From contig NZ_JAPDDR010000006.1 in assembly GCF_025950095.1 (NCBI RefSeq), positions 1 to 64,000 of the forward strand: DNA of 64,000 bases, read 5' to 3'. Numbering within the stretch: the stretch's first letter is position 1; every line of letters starts with the position of its first letter. The notes below the pieces were generated by a model. That model ran no database searches and had not been told where the DNA came from. It saw nothing but the letters and a program-made list of their open reading frames with translations. Origin of the DNA: Luteolibacter rhizosphaerae (GTDB taxonomy: Bacteria; Verrucomicrobiota; Verrucomicrobiia; Verrucomicrobiales; Akkermansiaceae). A program made the position numbers and the translations under genes. Below are positions 17,004 through 25,807 of the stretch, one piece after another.

Positions 17004-17459
17004 ATGAAACAGCCCTTATGGATTGCCGCAGGCATGCTCTCCCTCGCCACTCTCACCCAGTGCGACAAGGCCGAGCACCAGGTTGAAAAGATCGAGAGCA
17101 AGGCCGACATGAGCTTTGCCAAGAACACCTTCGAGTCCCTCGCGCGGGGTGATTCCGCCGTCATCGACAAGATCGACTGGGCCACTCTCACCGCGATGGG
17201 CCAGAATATCGGTGCCGCCTACTCCCAGCTTCCCTCGGAAACCGAGAAGCGGAACCTCGAAACCACCTTCGTCACCCAGTTCGCCACCTCCTTCCGTGAG
17301 TCCGGCGGCTCCCCTGACAAGTTCGAGAACTGGCGCGTCAGCCATCACGACGATCTCAAGACCGAGGTCGCTGCCGACTCCGGCGGCGGTACCATCACGA
17401 TCACCGTCACCGAGCGCGACAGCAAGGAGCGCATCTCCGGCCTCGGCTTCATCCGTTAA
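17004..17459 (+). CDS. Lipoprotein of unknown function
   Basis: The 151-residue product begins with a lipoprotein signal (MKQPLWIAAGMLSLATLTQC), Cys at residue 20, and is followed by a soluble domain of helical character (VEKIESKADMSFAKNTFESL). The layout resembles small envelope proteins with a transport-factor-like (SnoaL/NTF2) fold, but I cannot confirm that. It is preceded by a strong purine-rich ribosome-binding site that lies within a hairpin. It runs convergently to the epimerase gene with a 6-base gap. Confidence 0.72.
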   Translation: MKQPLWIAAGMLSLATLTQCDKAEHQVEKIESKADMSFAKNTFESLARGDSAVIDKIDWATLTAMGQNIGAAYSQLPSETEKRNLETTFVTQFATSFRESGGSPDKFENWRVSHHDDLKTEVAADSGGGTITITVTERDSKERISGLGFIR

Positions 17460-17465
17460 TTCGGC

Positions 17466-18287
17466 TCACGCCTCGACTTCCAAGGTCGGGGCCACCGACA
17501 CCACCGCGTCCAGAAAGGATGGGAACTCCGGTTCCCATCCTATTTTCCGCAGCTTGGCATTCGACACCCGCTTGTGCGTCCAACCCCGCTTCCGGTTCGG
17601 ATCCCTTGGTCCGCTCGGCGGCAACTCCCTCCCGAAGATGTCGGCGAGCGCCTCATAGCACGCCCTCTGGCTCATCGGCCCCGAATCGGAAACATTGTAG
17701 ATCCCCGGCCCCTCCACCTCAGCCAGCGTCCGCACCGCCCTCGCCGCATCATCGCGATGGATCTGGTTCAAAAATCGCCGACCATCCTCCTCGATCACCG
17801 CCTCGCCGTTCAGGAACTTCTTCAGAATCACGCTGCGGCCCGGCCCATAGATCCCGGAGAGCCGTGCCACGCCCCCCCCCGCAGCCAGCACCAGCTCCTC
17901 CGTCTCGCGCAGGATCATCCCCGTCTCGCGATCCGGCATGGCCGCGCTCTCCTCCGTCACCTCCGAGCCATCCGTCTGCGCATAGACCGAGCTGCTCGAA
18001 GTGAAGATCAGCCTCACGCCCGGAAACGCCTCTAGCAGATTCCGGCACCCGTCCCGATACACCGCACGGTAAGCCTCCGGCCCGCCCCGGCCCGATGCCG
18101 CGCAGTGCACGATCAAGTCCGGTGCGATGTCCAAGCCTCCCACCGCCTCCGCCGAGGACACATCGCAGGCAAGCGTCCCATCTCCTCCTGAAAGCGACAG
18201 CGCCACCACCTCCCAGCCTTCCTCGCGGAACTCGCGGGAAATCGCTTGGCCCAGATAGCCATGGCCGCAGAGCAGGAGAATCGGCAT
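17466..18287 (-). CDS. NAD(P)-binding epimerase/dehydratase-like protein (extended SDR)
   Basis: The 273-residue protein opens with a Rossmann motif (LCGHGYLGQAI) and has the IFTSSSSVYA strand and VARLSGIYGPGR loop typical of NAD-dependent sugar epimerase/dehydratase relatives. The usual catalytic YxxxK pair is not seen: the region that should carry it reads ETGMILRETEE. It may therefore be an atypical SDR acting as a reductase or binding protein. It resembles YeeZ-like proteins in size and lack of the motif. The substrate is unknown. It is convergent with the lipoprotein gene at 17004. Confidence 0.82.
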   Translation of the reverse strand: MPILLLCGHGYLGQAISREFREEGWEVVALSLSGGDGTLACDVSSAEAVGGLDIAPDLIVHCAASGRGGPEAYRAVYRDGCRNLLEAFPGVRLIFTSSSSVYAQTDGSEVTEESAAMPDRETGMILRETEELVLAAGGGVARLSGIYGPGRSVILKKFLNGEAVIEEDGRRFLNQIHRDDAARAVRTLAEVEGPGIYNVSDSGPMSQRACYEALADIFGRELPPSGPRDPNRKRGWTHKRVSNAKLRKIGWEPEFPSFLDAVVSVAPTLEVEA

Positions 18288-18339
18288 GCCGCTTTCTCAC
18301 CCCGCCTCGGCATCATGTAAAGAAGCTCAAGCCCCCGCC

Positions 18340-19293
18340 TCAACCGATCGGCTTGATATAATAGCTCCGCGACACCCCCTCGATATCGTGGTGGATATGG
18401 AAGGCCTCCGGGCAATCCTGCTCGATCGCATCCAGAATCTCCGGCAGCTCCTCGTGCGTCACGATCGTCCGCACCAGATGCAGCGGCTCCGCCGAGTATC
18501 CGCCCGTCCCGCCTTGGATCGTGAAGGTCCGGTGCGGCGCCGCCTTCGTGATCGCCCTCCCGATCTTGTCCGGCTCTTTCCCGAAGGCCGTGATCATCAC
18601 CAGTTTGAACTTCCGGAAGAAGTTGTTCAGCGTCTCCGCCCCGGTGAAGATGAAGATCGCCGTATACATCAGCGTGTTGATCACCGGCTCGATCTTCCCG
18701 GACGAGAAGTATTCCAGCACCAGACCGAAGACGCAGGAGATCGCCGCGGAAATCACCGCGATGCTTCCCACCGGCTTCAGATACTTCATCGCGAACCACG
18801 CCCCCAGGATGTCCTCGTCCCCGGTCGAGCCCCGCAGCCGCAGCGCCAGCGCCTTCGCCAGTCCCGACAAGATCCCGCCGAAGAGCACCAGGATCAGCCG
18901 CTCGTCATGCGCATCCGCCATCTTCATCTCCGGCAGCAGCGGCAGCGCCACCAGTACCATCCCTACCGAGAGCGCCGTCCGGATCGCAAAGGTTTTACTG
19001 ATCTTCTTGAAGGCGAATCCCACCAGGATCGCCTGCGAGATCCCGTAGAGGATCATGAACAGCGAATCGCTCTTGAAGAAATAAGCCAGCGCCGCCGCCA
19101 CCCCCTCGAAGCCCGTCAGGATCACCTTCGCGGGGAACACGAAATACTTCAGCGCGATGGCGTACAATAACCCGGAGGCCGCCAGCGCGGTGTATTCCAG
19201 CACGGGGTGCCGCCGATCAAGCCAAGCGCGGAGGTTCAATGCACCGACAGTAGTGATACCGGTCTCTCCTCGGCAAGGCTGTCCCCATTCCAA
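18340..19293 (-). CDS. YitT-family membrane protein with C-terminal DUF2179 domain
   Basis: The 317-residue protein has five or six hydrophobic spans within about 32-225, including SGLLYAIALKYFVFPAKVILTG and ILFGGILSGLAKAL-type segments, followed by a soluble domain at about 230-317 (AFGKEPDKIGRAIT, TFTIQGGTGGYS). This order is that of YitT/DUF161 membrane proteins with a C-terminal DUF2179 ligand-binding domain. No transported substrate is established for the family. The first 25 residues are polar and arginine-rich, so the true start may lie slightly downstream. Confidence 0.86.
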   Translation of the reverse strand: MEWGQPCRGETGITTVGALNLRAWLDRRHPVLEYTALAASGLLYAIALKYFVFPAKVILTGFEGVAAALAYFFKSDSLFMILYGISQAILVGFAFKKISKTFAIRTALSVGMVLVALPLLPEMKMADAHDERLILVLFGGILSGLAKALALRLRGSTGDEDILGAWFAMKYLKPVGSIAVISAAISCVFGLVLEYFSSGKIEPVINTLMYTAIFIFTGAETLNNFFRKFKLVMITAFGKEPDKIGRAITKAAPHRTFTIQGGTGGYSAEPLHLVRTIVTHEELPEILDAIEQDCPEAFHIHHDIEGVSRSYYIKPIG

Positions 19294-19319
19294 TTCGACC
19301 TGTTATCTCCACTAGCCCC

Positions 19320-20786
19320 TCACTTCGGTATCTCGTTCAGCGTATACCACCCCTCGTCATGCCATAGCTTCGCCCCGGAGGCCGCCTTCACCCCTGCCGC
19401 CTTCAAATGGTGCACATGCCCCTGCACCATCCCGTTCACCTTCAGCCGCACCTTCATCTTGTCCGCGGATACTTCCGCAGCCATCACCTTCGGCTTGAAG
19501 TGATCCACCTCCGGCGAGCCATACTCCGCCTGATAGATGTAGGTCCAAGCATCCAGCGCATAGGACTCCGGCTTGCCCGCCGTCTCCGCATCCACCGGCT
19601 CGGTGAAGCTCACCTCGAAGCCATCCCGCAGCGCCGAGATTGTATGCATCTCGAAGGGCGTCTTGCCCGTCCACCGCACCCGCTCGAAGGTGAAGGGCTT
19701 GCTCCCGCTCGATGCCCAACCGCGGTTCGTCCCGCCGATGAATACCGTGCCGTCCTCCGCCTGCCGCACGGGCACCAGCCCGGCTTCAAAGCCTTCCAGA
19801 AAATGGAACACCGCGCCCTGATAGAGCCCGTTCACCTTCTCCAGACACACGCGCTGCAGTTCGGATTTCGTCTGCTCGCCCACGTAGAGCTGCTTCTCCC
19901 AGGGGCCGAACTTCCCGCCCGTCGTGTCCGCCACGATCCCCGAGGGTGAGTGCCCCACCTTCGCGTGCGGGAATACCACTGTCGGCGGCACGAATTCCGG
20001 GATCCGCTTCCGCTCTGCCAGGATCCGTGACTTGTCGTTCGGCTCCACCGGCCGCGGCCCGATCGCCTTCGTATCCGCATAGAACTTGTTCCCCTGCGGA
20101 TTGCCTTGGAAGGAACCCGGCTTCAGCCACTTCAGCGAGGACGAGCCGTTCCACGGCCCTTGGTTGTCGGTATAGAAGACATCGCCCTCCGCATTCATGC
20201 CAATCCCCCCCGGCGAGCGGATTCCCGAGCAGGTCGGGATCATCTCGCCCTTCGGCGTGATCCTCAGCGCCCAGCCACGATACGGCGATTCCGCGGTGAA
20301 GGAGCCCGTCAGGCACAGCACCGTCCAGATATCCCCGTTCTTATCCGGATCGGAGCCGAAGATATATTCATGATAGTCCCCCTTGATCCCCCAGTCCGAG
20401 TTGATCGTCTCGAAGGTATCGGCCTTGCCGTCGCCGTCGCTATCCTTGATCCGCGTGATCTCCGGGCGCTGCGTCAGATACAGCCAGCCATCCTTCCAGA
20501 ACATTCCCAGCGGCTCGTGCAGCCCCTCCGCGAACTTCGACCAGTTCACCTTCGAGAGATCGGAGCCATACGCGCCCGTGCAGATCCACAGGTCGCCGCG
20601 CCGCGAAGTCACCGCGATCTTCTGCTCCGGCATCAGCGCGATCGAGCCCAGCTCCATCACCTCGCCCGGTGGTAGCGGGATCTCCTCCCGGATGTAGAAG
20701 TCGGATTGCTGCTGGGCCTGAAGCGCGGTCACCAGACCGGTGGCGATCAATCCGCAGAGGGAAGCGTGGGTGAGTAGGCTGTTCAT
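19320..20786 (-). CDS. Exported beta-propeller protein, PVC type
   Basis: A 488-residue exported protein with a signal peptide ending near LVTALQA. It then has a propeller-like domain with NHL/sorbosone-dehydrogenase-like repeats (GSIALMPEQKIAVTSRRGDL, GLHEPLGMFWKDGWLYLTQ, IKDSDGDGKADTFE) and a C-terminal beta domain. Such proteins are abundant in Verrucomicrobia and Planctomycetes and are usually next to cytochrome c proteins, suggesting periplasmic redox or carbohydrate catabolism. The cytochrome c-PA14 gene follows 320 bases upstream on the same strand, with a hairpin repeat array between. I chose ATG 20786 for the signal peptide. The substrate is unknown. Confidence 0.8.
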   Translation of the reverse strand: MNSLLTHASLCGLIATGLVTALQAQQQSDFYIREEIPLPPGEVMELGSIALMPEQKIAVTSRRGDLWICTGAYGSDLSKVNWSKFAEGLHEPLGMFWKDGWLYLTQRPEITRIKDSDGDGKADTFETINSDWGIKGDYHEYIFGSDPDKNGDIWTVLCLTGSFTAESPYRGWALRITPKGEMIPTCSGIRSPGGIGMNAEGDVFYTDNQGPWNGSSSLKWLKPGSFQGNPQGNKFYADTKAIGPRPVEPNDKSRILAERKRIPEFVPPTVVFPHAKVGHSPSGIVADTTGGKFGPWEKQLYVGEQTKSELQRVCLEKVNGLYQGAVFHFLEGFEAGLVPVRQAEDGTVFIGGTNRGWASSGSKPFTFERVRWTGKTPFEMHTISALRDGFEVSFTEPVDAETAGKPESYALDAWTYIYQAEYGSPEVDHFKPKVMAAEVSADKMKVRLKVNGMVQGHVHHLKAAGVKAASGAKLWHDEGWYTLNEIPK

Positions 20787-20840
20787 GGAAAAGGCACTTG
20801 AAACTTTGTAACTCATCGATCGTCGTCTCTAACGACACAT

Positions 20841-21074
20841 CTCTCGCCTTCGAGAGCTAACGGGGTGGCCATCAGACACCCCGAGGTAAGCGGAGCGCGA
20901 AATTTGCTCCCCCAGGCGACGGAAAGGAGGCAGCCCGGTGTAAGCGCGGCGCCAACCTTCTCCTTCCTCTAGAGCCCCAAAGGGGCGGCGAGGAGAAAGC
21001 CCAAGGGAAGCGAAGCGCAACCCTGGGTCAGACCCCGACCCACCTGCGCACCCTGAAGGGGTGCGAGGAGGATG
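20841..21074. repeat. Intergenic palindromic repeat array
   Basis: This gene-free stretch is an array of short hairpins: CTCTCG/CGAGAG (20841-20856), GGGGTG/CACCCC (20862-20882), GCCCC-AAA-GGGGC (20974-20986), CCCAAGGG...CCCTGGG (21000-21027) and GCACCC/GGGTGC (21048-21064). Two sequence modules alternate: one like AAGCGAAGCGCAACCC, the other a GC palindrome followed by GAGGAG. This matches a repeat style dispersed in Planctomycetes and Verrucomicrobia genomes, of unknown function. It is not a CRISPR: the units differ and there are no spacers of fixed length. Confidence 0.75.
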
Positions 21075-21106
21075 GGATAAACCCTTGCGTCTCCGCACTT
21101 GGACCA

Positions 21107-22585
21107 TCACTTCCACGAGTAGGTAACCGTTGCCGGCTTTCCGGGTGAAACCTTCACGAAGACCTTCCCATCCCGACTGACGAGACCTTCCCCCTCCGCC
21201 TTCACGCGAACCGCACCCAGCTCGAAACCCTCCGGCCCCTCCTTCACCCCCGCCTTCTCCGCGATCAGGATCTCCATCGGGCCTCCCTCTCCATTCACGG
21301 CGATCGTGCGCGCTAGGGCCGGCTCTCCGGTAGCACCTGCAGGCTTCCACGTGTCTAACAAAAACTGCGCTCCCACCTGCACCGAGAAGGTCGGGTTCCC
21401 TGCCGCATCCAGCTTGTAGCCGCGGAAGCGCGCATTATCCGGCAGCGCCCGACTCCCGCTCAGCTTCACCACCTTCTCGCCCGCCGGCGCCTGGTTACCT
21501 TGCCCGCGATCCGTCCAGTGCCGCGAGGCATCCATGAACGAGCCGGTCCAGATCAGCTCCGGCGCGAGATCGTCCGCGCTGTATGCCATGTTCACGTTGC
21601 CCGGGAATCCGATGCCGATGCCACGCGGCGTGGTTCCCTCGATGAAGTTGCGGTAGACCACGGCCCGCCCGTTCAGCGGCACCAGCGGGATCGGTTCGCG
21701 TCCGCCTTTCACCGAGGTGTCGGAGAGGCTCTTCCAGCCCGGCACGCTCGCATTCCGCCACGCCAGCGCGATACCCTCGTTGCCGTAATACTCGAAGTAT
21801 TCCACGCGGATTTTGTGAGGACCGGCCTCCAGCTTGATCGAGCCTTCTTTCCCGCGACCGCCATCCATCGGCCCGGTCCCGTTCACCTCCGCCACCGTCT
21901 TCCCGTCGATGATCACGCGCGCACCGTCGTCGGCATCGATGCGGAAAAGATAGTCCGCAGAGTAGGGGGCAGTCAGGTCTCCTTCCCACACCATCCCGAA
22001 GAGATCCGTATGTCCGGCCTTCTTGATGCTGATCTTGCCATCGTGCTCTTCCTCGATGTTCTCCGCCTTGAGCGTGGAGAAGTCCGGCAGCTTCTGCCAC
22101 TCGCCTTTGTAGACCTGTGAGATCAGGTTCGCGATCGGTGGCTTTGCCGCGGGTAGGGGATGCAGCTTCAGGATCTCATCCTGGGTCCACGGCCCTTTCC
22201 GGTCCGCCGTGGCCTCTCGCGTCGCCTTCACGAACTCCGCCGTCACCACCTCCGCCTTGTTGCCCCAGCTCGTCCGCGCATAGCTCAGGATCGCCGCGAT
22301 CTGGTCGTCCGGCAGCACGCTGCCTTGCGGTGGCATCTCCAGGTTGAATTTCCGGCCGTCCACCTCCACCTCGCCGTGCAGGCCGTGCAGCACGATCTTC
22401 ACCGGCCGCGCCGCATCGCCCATCACCCAATCGCTCCCGGCCAGCGGTGGAAAGGTTCCTCCCGTTGCCCCCTTGCCATCGGCACCGTGGCAGGCGGAGC
22501 AGTAGAGCGTGTAGAGCTGGCCTCCGTCCTGGGCATGGAGTGGCAGGGCACAGAGCGGGGCGAGGAGAGCGGCGCGGAGCAGCAT
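21107..22585 (-). CDS. Exported cytochrome c with PA14 domain
   Basis: The 492-residue protein has a signal peptide (MLLRAALLAPLCALPLHA), a class I cytochrome c domain with the heme motif CSACH at about residue 29-33, and a second heme-ligand Met region (MPPQGSVLPDDQIAAIL). A PA14-like carbohydrate-binding domain follows (about 170-290: YSADYLFRIDADDGARVIIDGK, then EYYGNEGIALAW), then a C-terminal beta domain. In PVC bacteria such proteins are thought to feed electrons from periplasmic sugar oxidation. Its partner is probably the propeller protein at 19320. Sugar and electron acceptor are unknown. Confidence 0.88.
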   Translation of the reverse strand: MLLRAALLAPLCALPLHAQDGGQLYTLYCSACHGADGKGATGGTFPPLAGSDWVMGDAARPVKIVLHGLHGEVEVDGRKFNLEMPPQGSVLPDDQIAAILSYARTSWGNKAEVVTAEFVKATREATADRKGPWTQDEILKLHPLPAAKPPIANLISQVYKGEWQKLPDFSTLKAENIEEEHDGKISIKKAGHTDLFGMVWEGDLTAPYSADYLFRIDADDGARVIIDGKTVAEVNGTGPMDGGRGKEGSIKLEAGPHKIRVEYFEYYGNEGIALAWRNASVPGWKSLSDTSVKGGREPIPLVPLNGRAVVYRNFIEGTTPRGIGIGFPGNVNMAYSADDLAPELIWTGSFMDASRHWTDRGQGNQAPAGEKVVKLSGSRALPDNARFRGYKLDAAGNPTFSVQVGAQFLLDTWKPAGATGEPALARTIAVNGEGGPMEILIAEKAGVKEGPEGFELGAVRVKAEGEGLVSRDGKVFVKVSPGKPATVTYSWK

Positions 22586-22679
22586 GGGTCACAGAAGAAC
22601 GTTTATCGGCGGCGCTGCCTATCCCCTGATCTGGTGATATGACAGGAATGGCCCCGAAGCCGGTCTCCGTGTCCGCAGA

Positions 22680-23243
22680 TCAGCGCCGGAAGATTCTCCC
22701 CAAAGGAATCTCCAGCCCGGGAAGCAGTTTGGTAGTGATCGCGGGATGGGTCCCGTTCTCCAGCACCATTACCGGTTCGTCACGCTTCGTGAAGAAATCG
22801 AAAACCTCGATCGTCTCGGTATCCGGACTTACCAACCACAGCTCCTTCGCGCCATATCGAGCATAGATCTCCCGCTTTACCTTGCGGTCCCGCCGGGCGG
22901 TGGATGGCGATAGCACTTCGATCACTAAGTCCGGGGCTCCTTCCGCACCTCGCTCGGAAAGAAGTTCAAGCCGCTCCCCGGAGAAAAAGCAGAGATCCGG
23001 GCAGAGCACGTTGTGCTCGCTCAGGTGCACGTCAAAGGGGGCGACAAATAACTTCCCGGGATCTGCACCGGACTCCAAGTGGTTCCCGATGACCAGGATC
23101 AAGTTCAATACCAGTTGTTGGTGATTCCGGAAAGGGGAGGGGGCCATGATGATCTCGCCGTCGATCAGCTGGGCGTAGGGCGGGCCTTCCCCGAGCGCCA
23201 TGAAATCGGCGACGGTTTTCTTGTGCTCCGCGACTACAGCCAT
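22680..23243 (-). CDS. Uma2-family PD-(D/E)XK endonuclease-like protein
   Basis: The 187-residue protein has the Uma2/DUF820 pattern: YAQLIDGEIIM near the N-terminus, NVLCPDLCFF, then PDLVIEVLSPST followed by REIYARYGAKELWLV, which carries the family's D, E and K/R active-site positions. Members are predicted restriction-type nucleases of unknown biological role, often present in many copies. It stands alone here. Catalytic competence is predicted from motifs only. Confidence 0.9.
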   Translation of the reverse strand: MAVVAEHKKTVADFMALGEGPPYAQLIDGEIIMAPSPFRNHQQLVLNLILVIGNHLESGADPGKLFVAPFDVHLSEHNVLCPDLCFFSGERLELLSERGAEGAPDLVIEVLSPSTARRDRKVKREIYARYGAKELWLVSPDTETIEVFDFFTKRDEPVMVLENGTHPAITTKLLPGLEIPLGRIFRR

Positions 23244-23294
23244 GCTTGCAAGCTAGCAGCTCTTTCCCCGAGCGCCAAGACGGGACTTCCCGCT

Positions 23295-24566
23295 TCACCG
23301 CTCCACCGCCCGGTTGGAGGTATAGTAGCGCTGCAGCCCCAGCACCGCCGCATCCGCATACTCGCGGAAGATCGAGGGCCGGTTCTTTCCCGCCACCTCC
23401 CGCAGGCCTTCATAGTCCCCCGCGATCATCCGCGCATGATCCTCCTGCGAGTTCATCACGTAGGGTTCATAGTAGAGCACCGGGCAGTGATAGATGCGGT
23501 TGGCCAGGAGATTGCGCGCCCACAGATAGGGGTTCCCCTGCACGTTCTTCGCCGTGCCCACCCCGCCGAAGTAAATGTAGGGCGGCATCGCGGTGCGCTC
23601 CACGAAGGCCGTCGCCGTCGCCTGGGCCAGGTTCGCCTCCTCCGTGTGGATGCCCTGCAGCAGCTTTAGCAGCAGGTCGTGCCGCTGGTCCGCCAGGCCG
23701 ACCTCGTCGTCCGTGTAAGCCCCGTTCAGGATCATGTGGAAGTGATTCTTCGGCACTAGCGTTGGTGCCGCGGGATTGCCCCAGGCATCCGCGTTGAAGT
23801 GCAGGCACAGCACCAGATCCGGCTGGATCGTTTCGTTCACCAGCTTGGCGCGCGCACGGATCTCCGCGGTGCGGTAGAAAAGCCTCTCGGATAGCCTCAC
23901 GATGTCCCCGCCCGCGCTGCTCTTGCCGGCTTCCTCGCGCAGCATCTCCGGGCGCAGCGGCGTCACCGGTTCGGTCTTGTCGCGCACCAGCGTCACGATC
24001 GCGCCCATTGCCTCCAGCTTCGGCTTCATCAGCTTCGCCACCTGCAGAGTCATGTCGCCCTCCTGCACCGGCGGAGATCCCGGGATCTGGAACCAGCGCT
24101 CCTCCATCTTCGCCCAGTCCCCGCCGATGTGGCCGGGATCGATCGCGATCTTCAGGCCCGCCAGCGGCTGGTCCGCCGGGGCCGCGGGCAGCTCCAGGCA
24201 GCTCCGCCAGTAGCGCGGGGCAGGGGACTCGATTCCCTCCGGTGCGAATCGCAGCTGGAAGCTTTCGCCCGGCGCGGTCTGGATCTCGACTGCCTGATCC
24301 CCCACCTTGAAGTAGTCCCGCCACGCGGGCGAAACGGTGAAAACATCGTCCATCAGCCGCAGGAAGTTTCGGCGCGAGATGGTCGATTGGTAGCGGTTGA
24401 TTTCCAGCCAGTCCGGGCTACCTGCCAAGTCCGAGAGTGTGGCCTTCCCCGCCGTCCTCCCGGGGTCTTCCGGGGTCGGGCCGGGGGGCGCTTTCCGGAG
24501 CACCAGCAGCATCACGGCCGCGCCCAGTACAATCGGGATCAGGAAGGGCAGCGCGCGGGACTTCAT
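23295..24566 (-). CDS. N-acetylmuramoyl-L-alanine amidase (Amidase_3)
   Basis: A zinc amidase that cleaves the bond between muramic acid and the stem peptide of peptidoglycan. The protein has an N-terminal membrane anchor (residues 7-24) and a membrane-distal region to about 135. The amidase domain carries the zinc ligands in IAIDPGHIGG (His), the EGD region (Glu) and CLHFNADAWG (His), as in the Amidase_3 family. At 423 residues it is longer than the minimal domain because of the N-terminal part. It is divergent from ymdB, 87 bases away. Confidence 0.9.
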   Translation of the reverse strand: MKSRALPFLIPIVLGAAVMLLVLRKAPPGPTPEDPGRTAGKATLSDLAGSPDWLEINRYQSTISRRNFLRLMDDVFTVSPAWRDYFKVGDQAVEIQTAPGESFQLRFAPEGIESPAPRYWRSCLELPAAPADQPLAGLKIAIDPGHIGGDWAKMEERWFQIPGSPPVQEGDMTLQVAKLMKPKLEAMGAIVTLVRDKTEPVTPLRPEMLREEAGKSSAGGDIVRLSERLFYRTAEIRARAKLVNETIQPDLVLCLHFNADAWGNPAAPTLVPKNHFHMILNGAYTDDEVGLADQRHDLLLKLLQGIHTEEANLAQATATAFVERTAMPPYIYFGGVGTAKNVQGNPYLWARNLLANRIYHCPVLYYEPYVMNSQEDHARMIAGDYEGLREVAGKNRPSIFREYADAAVLGLQRYYTSNRAVER

Positions 24567-24653
24567 CGGGGATTTGGCTTGGCGGTACTAAGGCTGGAGC
24601 GATATGCCTCGCGGGCCGTGGCGATGCCGCCGCGGCCGGAATCTCCCGGTTTC

Positions 24654-25472
24654 ATGGAGTCGATTCGCATACTTTTTCTCGGAGACATCGTTGGCGAACC
24701 CGGTCGCAAGGCCGTGATCGAGCATTTGCCGCTCCTGCGCAAGGAGCTGAACCTCGATTTCATCATCGTGAACGGCGAAAACGCCGCCGGCGGCCGTGGC
24801 ATTACACCCCGTATCGCCATTGACCTGCTGCGCGCCGGTGCCGCGGTCATCACCACGGGCGACCACGTCTGGGATCAGGCGGAGATCGTCGATTACTTCC
24901 CCACGGAGCCGCGCCTGCTCCGCCCGATCAACTATCCCGCGGACACTCCGGGGCAGGGTTCGGTCGTCTTGGATACACCCAAGGGTCGCGTGGGAGTCAT
25001 TCAAGCTCAAGGCCGTTCCTTCATGAATCCGCCCTTGGAGAATCCCTTCCTGCTGGCGGAGGCGGAAGCCGACCGCCTCCGCGCGGAGGGGGTGCAGGTG
25101 ATTTTCGTCGATTTCCACGCCGAGACCACCAGCGAGAAGATCGCCATGTGCCGCGCACTCGATGGTAAGGTTTCCGCAGTCGTCGGCACCCACACCCACG
25201 TCCAGACCGCCGATGAGCGGATTCTTGCCGGGGGCACCGGAGCCCTTACCGATGCCGGCATGTGCGGACCGGAGGAGTCCGTTCTCGGCCGTGCTCCGGA
25301 ATCCGTGATCTGGCGCTTCCGCACCGGCATGCCCACCCGTTTCCCCATCGCCTCCGGCCCGGTGCGTCTCTGTGGAGCGCTCGTCGATGTCGACCCGGCG
25401 ACCGGTTCTTGCCGGGAGATTTCCCGATTTAACCGGCTTCTGATCGCGGAAGAGCCTGTGGAACATTCTTAA
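24654..25472 (+). CDS. ymdB: YmdB-family metallophosphoesterase
   Basis: The 272-residue protein contains all the metal-ligand motifs of the YmdB/TIGR00282 family: FLGDIVGEPG, NGENAAGGRG, TGDHVWD, VDFHAETTSEK and GTHTHVQTAD. Characterised homologues hydrolyse 2',3'-cyclic nucleotides and influence biofilm and sporulation decisions in Bacillus. I chose ATG 24654 because FLGDIVGEPG lies at the N-terminus in the family; reading further upstream crosses the divergent amidase gene. It is the last gene before the tRNA-tuf cluster. Confidence 0.92.
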   Translation: MESIRILFLGDIVGEPGRKAVIEHLPLLRKELNLDFIIVNGENAAGGRGITPRIAIDLLRAGAAVITTGDHVWDQAEIVDYFPTEPRLLRPINYPADTPGQGSVVLDTPKGRVGVIQAQGRSFMNPPLENPFLLAEAEADRLRAEGVQVIFVDFHAETTSEKIAMCRALDGKVSAVVGTHTHVQTADERILAGGTGALTDAGMCGPEESVLGRAPESVIWRFRTGMPTRFPIASGPVRLCGALVDVDPATGSCREISRFNRLLIAEEPVEHS

Positions 25473-25535
25473 GTGATTGGATTTCAGGGAATTTAGGGCT
25501 AATTCCGATAAATCTTCTTCCAATCGATATTTTTT

Positions 25536-25564
25536 TTGACAGTATGGGCGGCTTTGTTCAACTT
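25536..25564 (+). promoter_or_regulatory. Candidate sigma-70-type promoter for the tRNA-Thr/tuf cluster
   Basis: A consensus -35 TTGACA (25536-25541) follows a T-tract, with a 17-base spacer to CAACTT (25559-25564), a poor -10. It sits about 115 bases before tRNA-Thr in the only sizeable gap upstream of the cluster, which is why I read it as the promoter. The weak -10 keeps confidence moderate. Confidence 0.45.
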
Positions 25565-25678
25565 CCGCCCCGCTTTTCCCGGAACCGACGGGAGATTCGC
25601 AGGGGCTTCTTCGTCTCAGGACACAGCCTCCCGGATCTCACCGGAAGAACCCGGAAATCGCATCAGATCAGCCGTCAG

Positions 25679-25753
<75 letters not shown>

Positions 25754-25807
25754 GCGGTCGCTAGAGCGGAAGAGCAGCCCAAGTCTTAAAGCGTAACCAC
25801 CACAACC

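Noticed and set aside
20841-21074. CRISPR array
   Set aside because: The repeats differ in sequence and there are no uniform spacers or cas genes; these are separate palindromes.
24129-24653. N-terminal extension of ymdB across the divergent amidase gene
   Set aside because: It is antisense to the amidase, and YmdB starts with the FLGDIVGEPG motif right after 24654.
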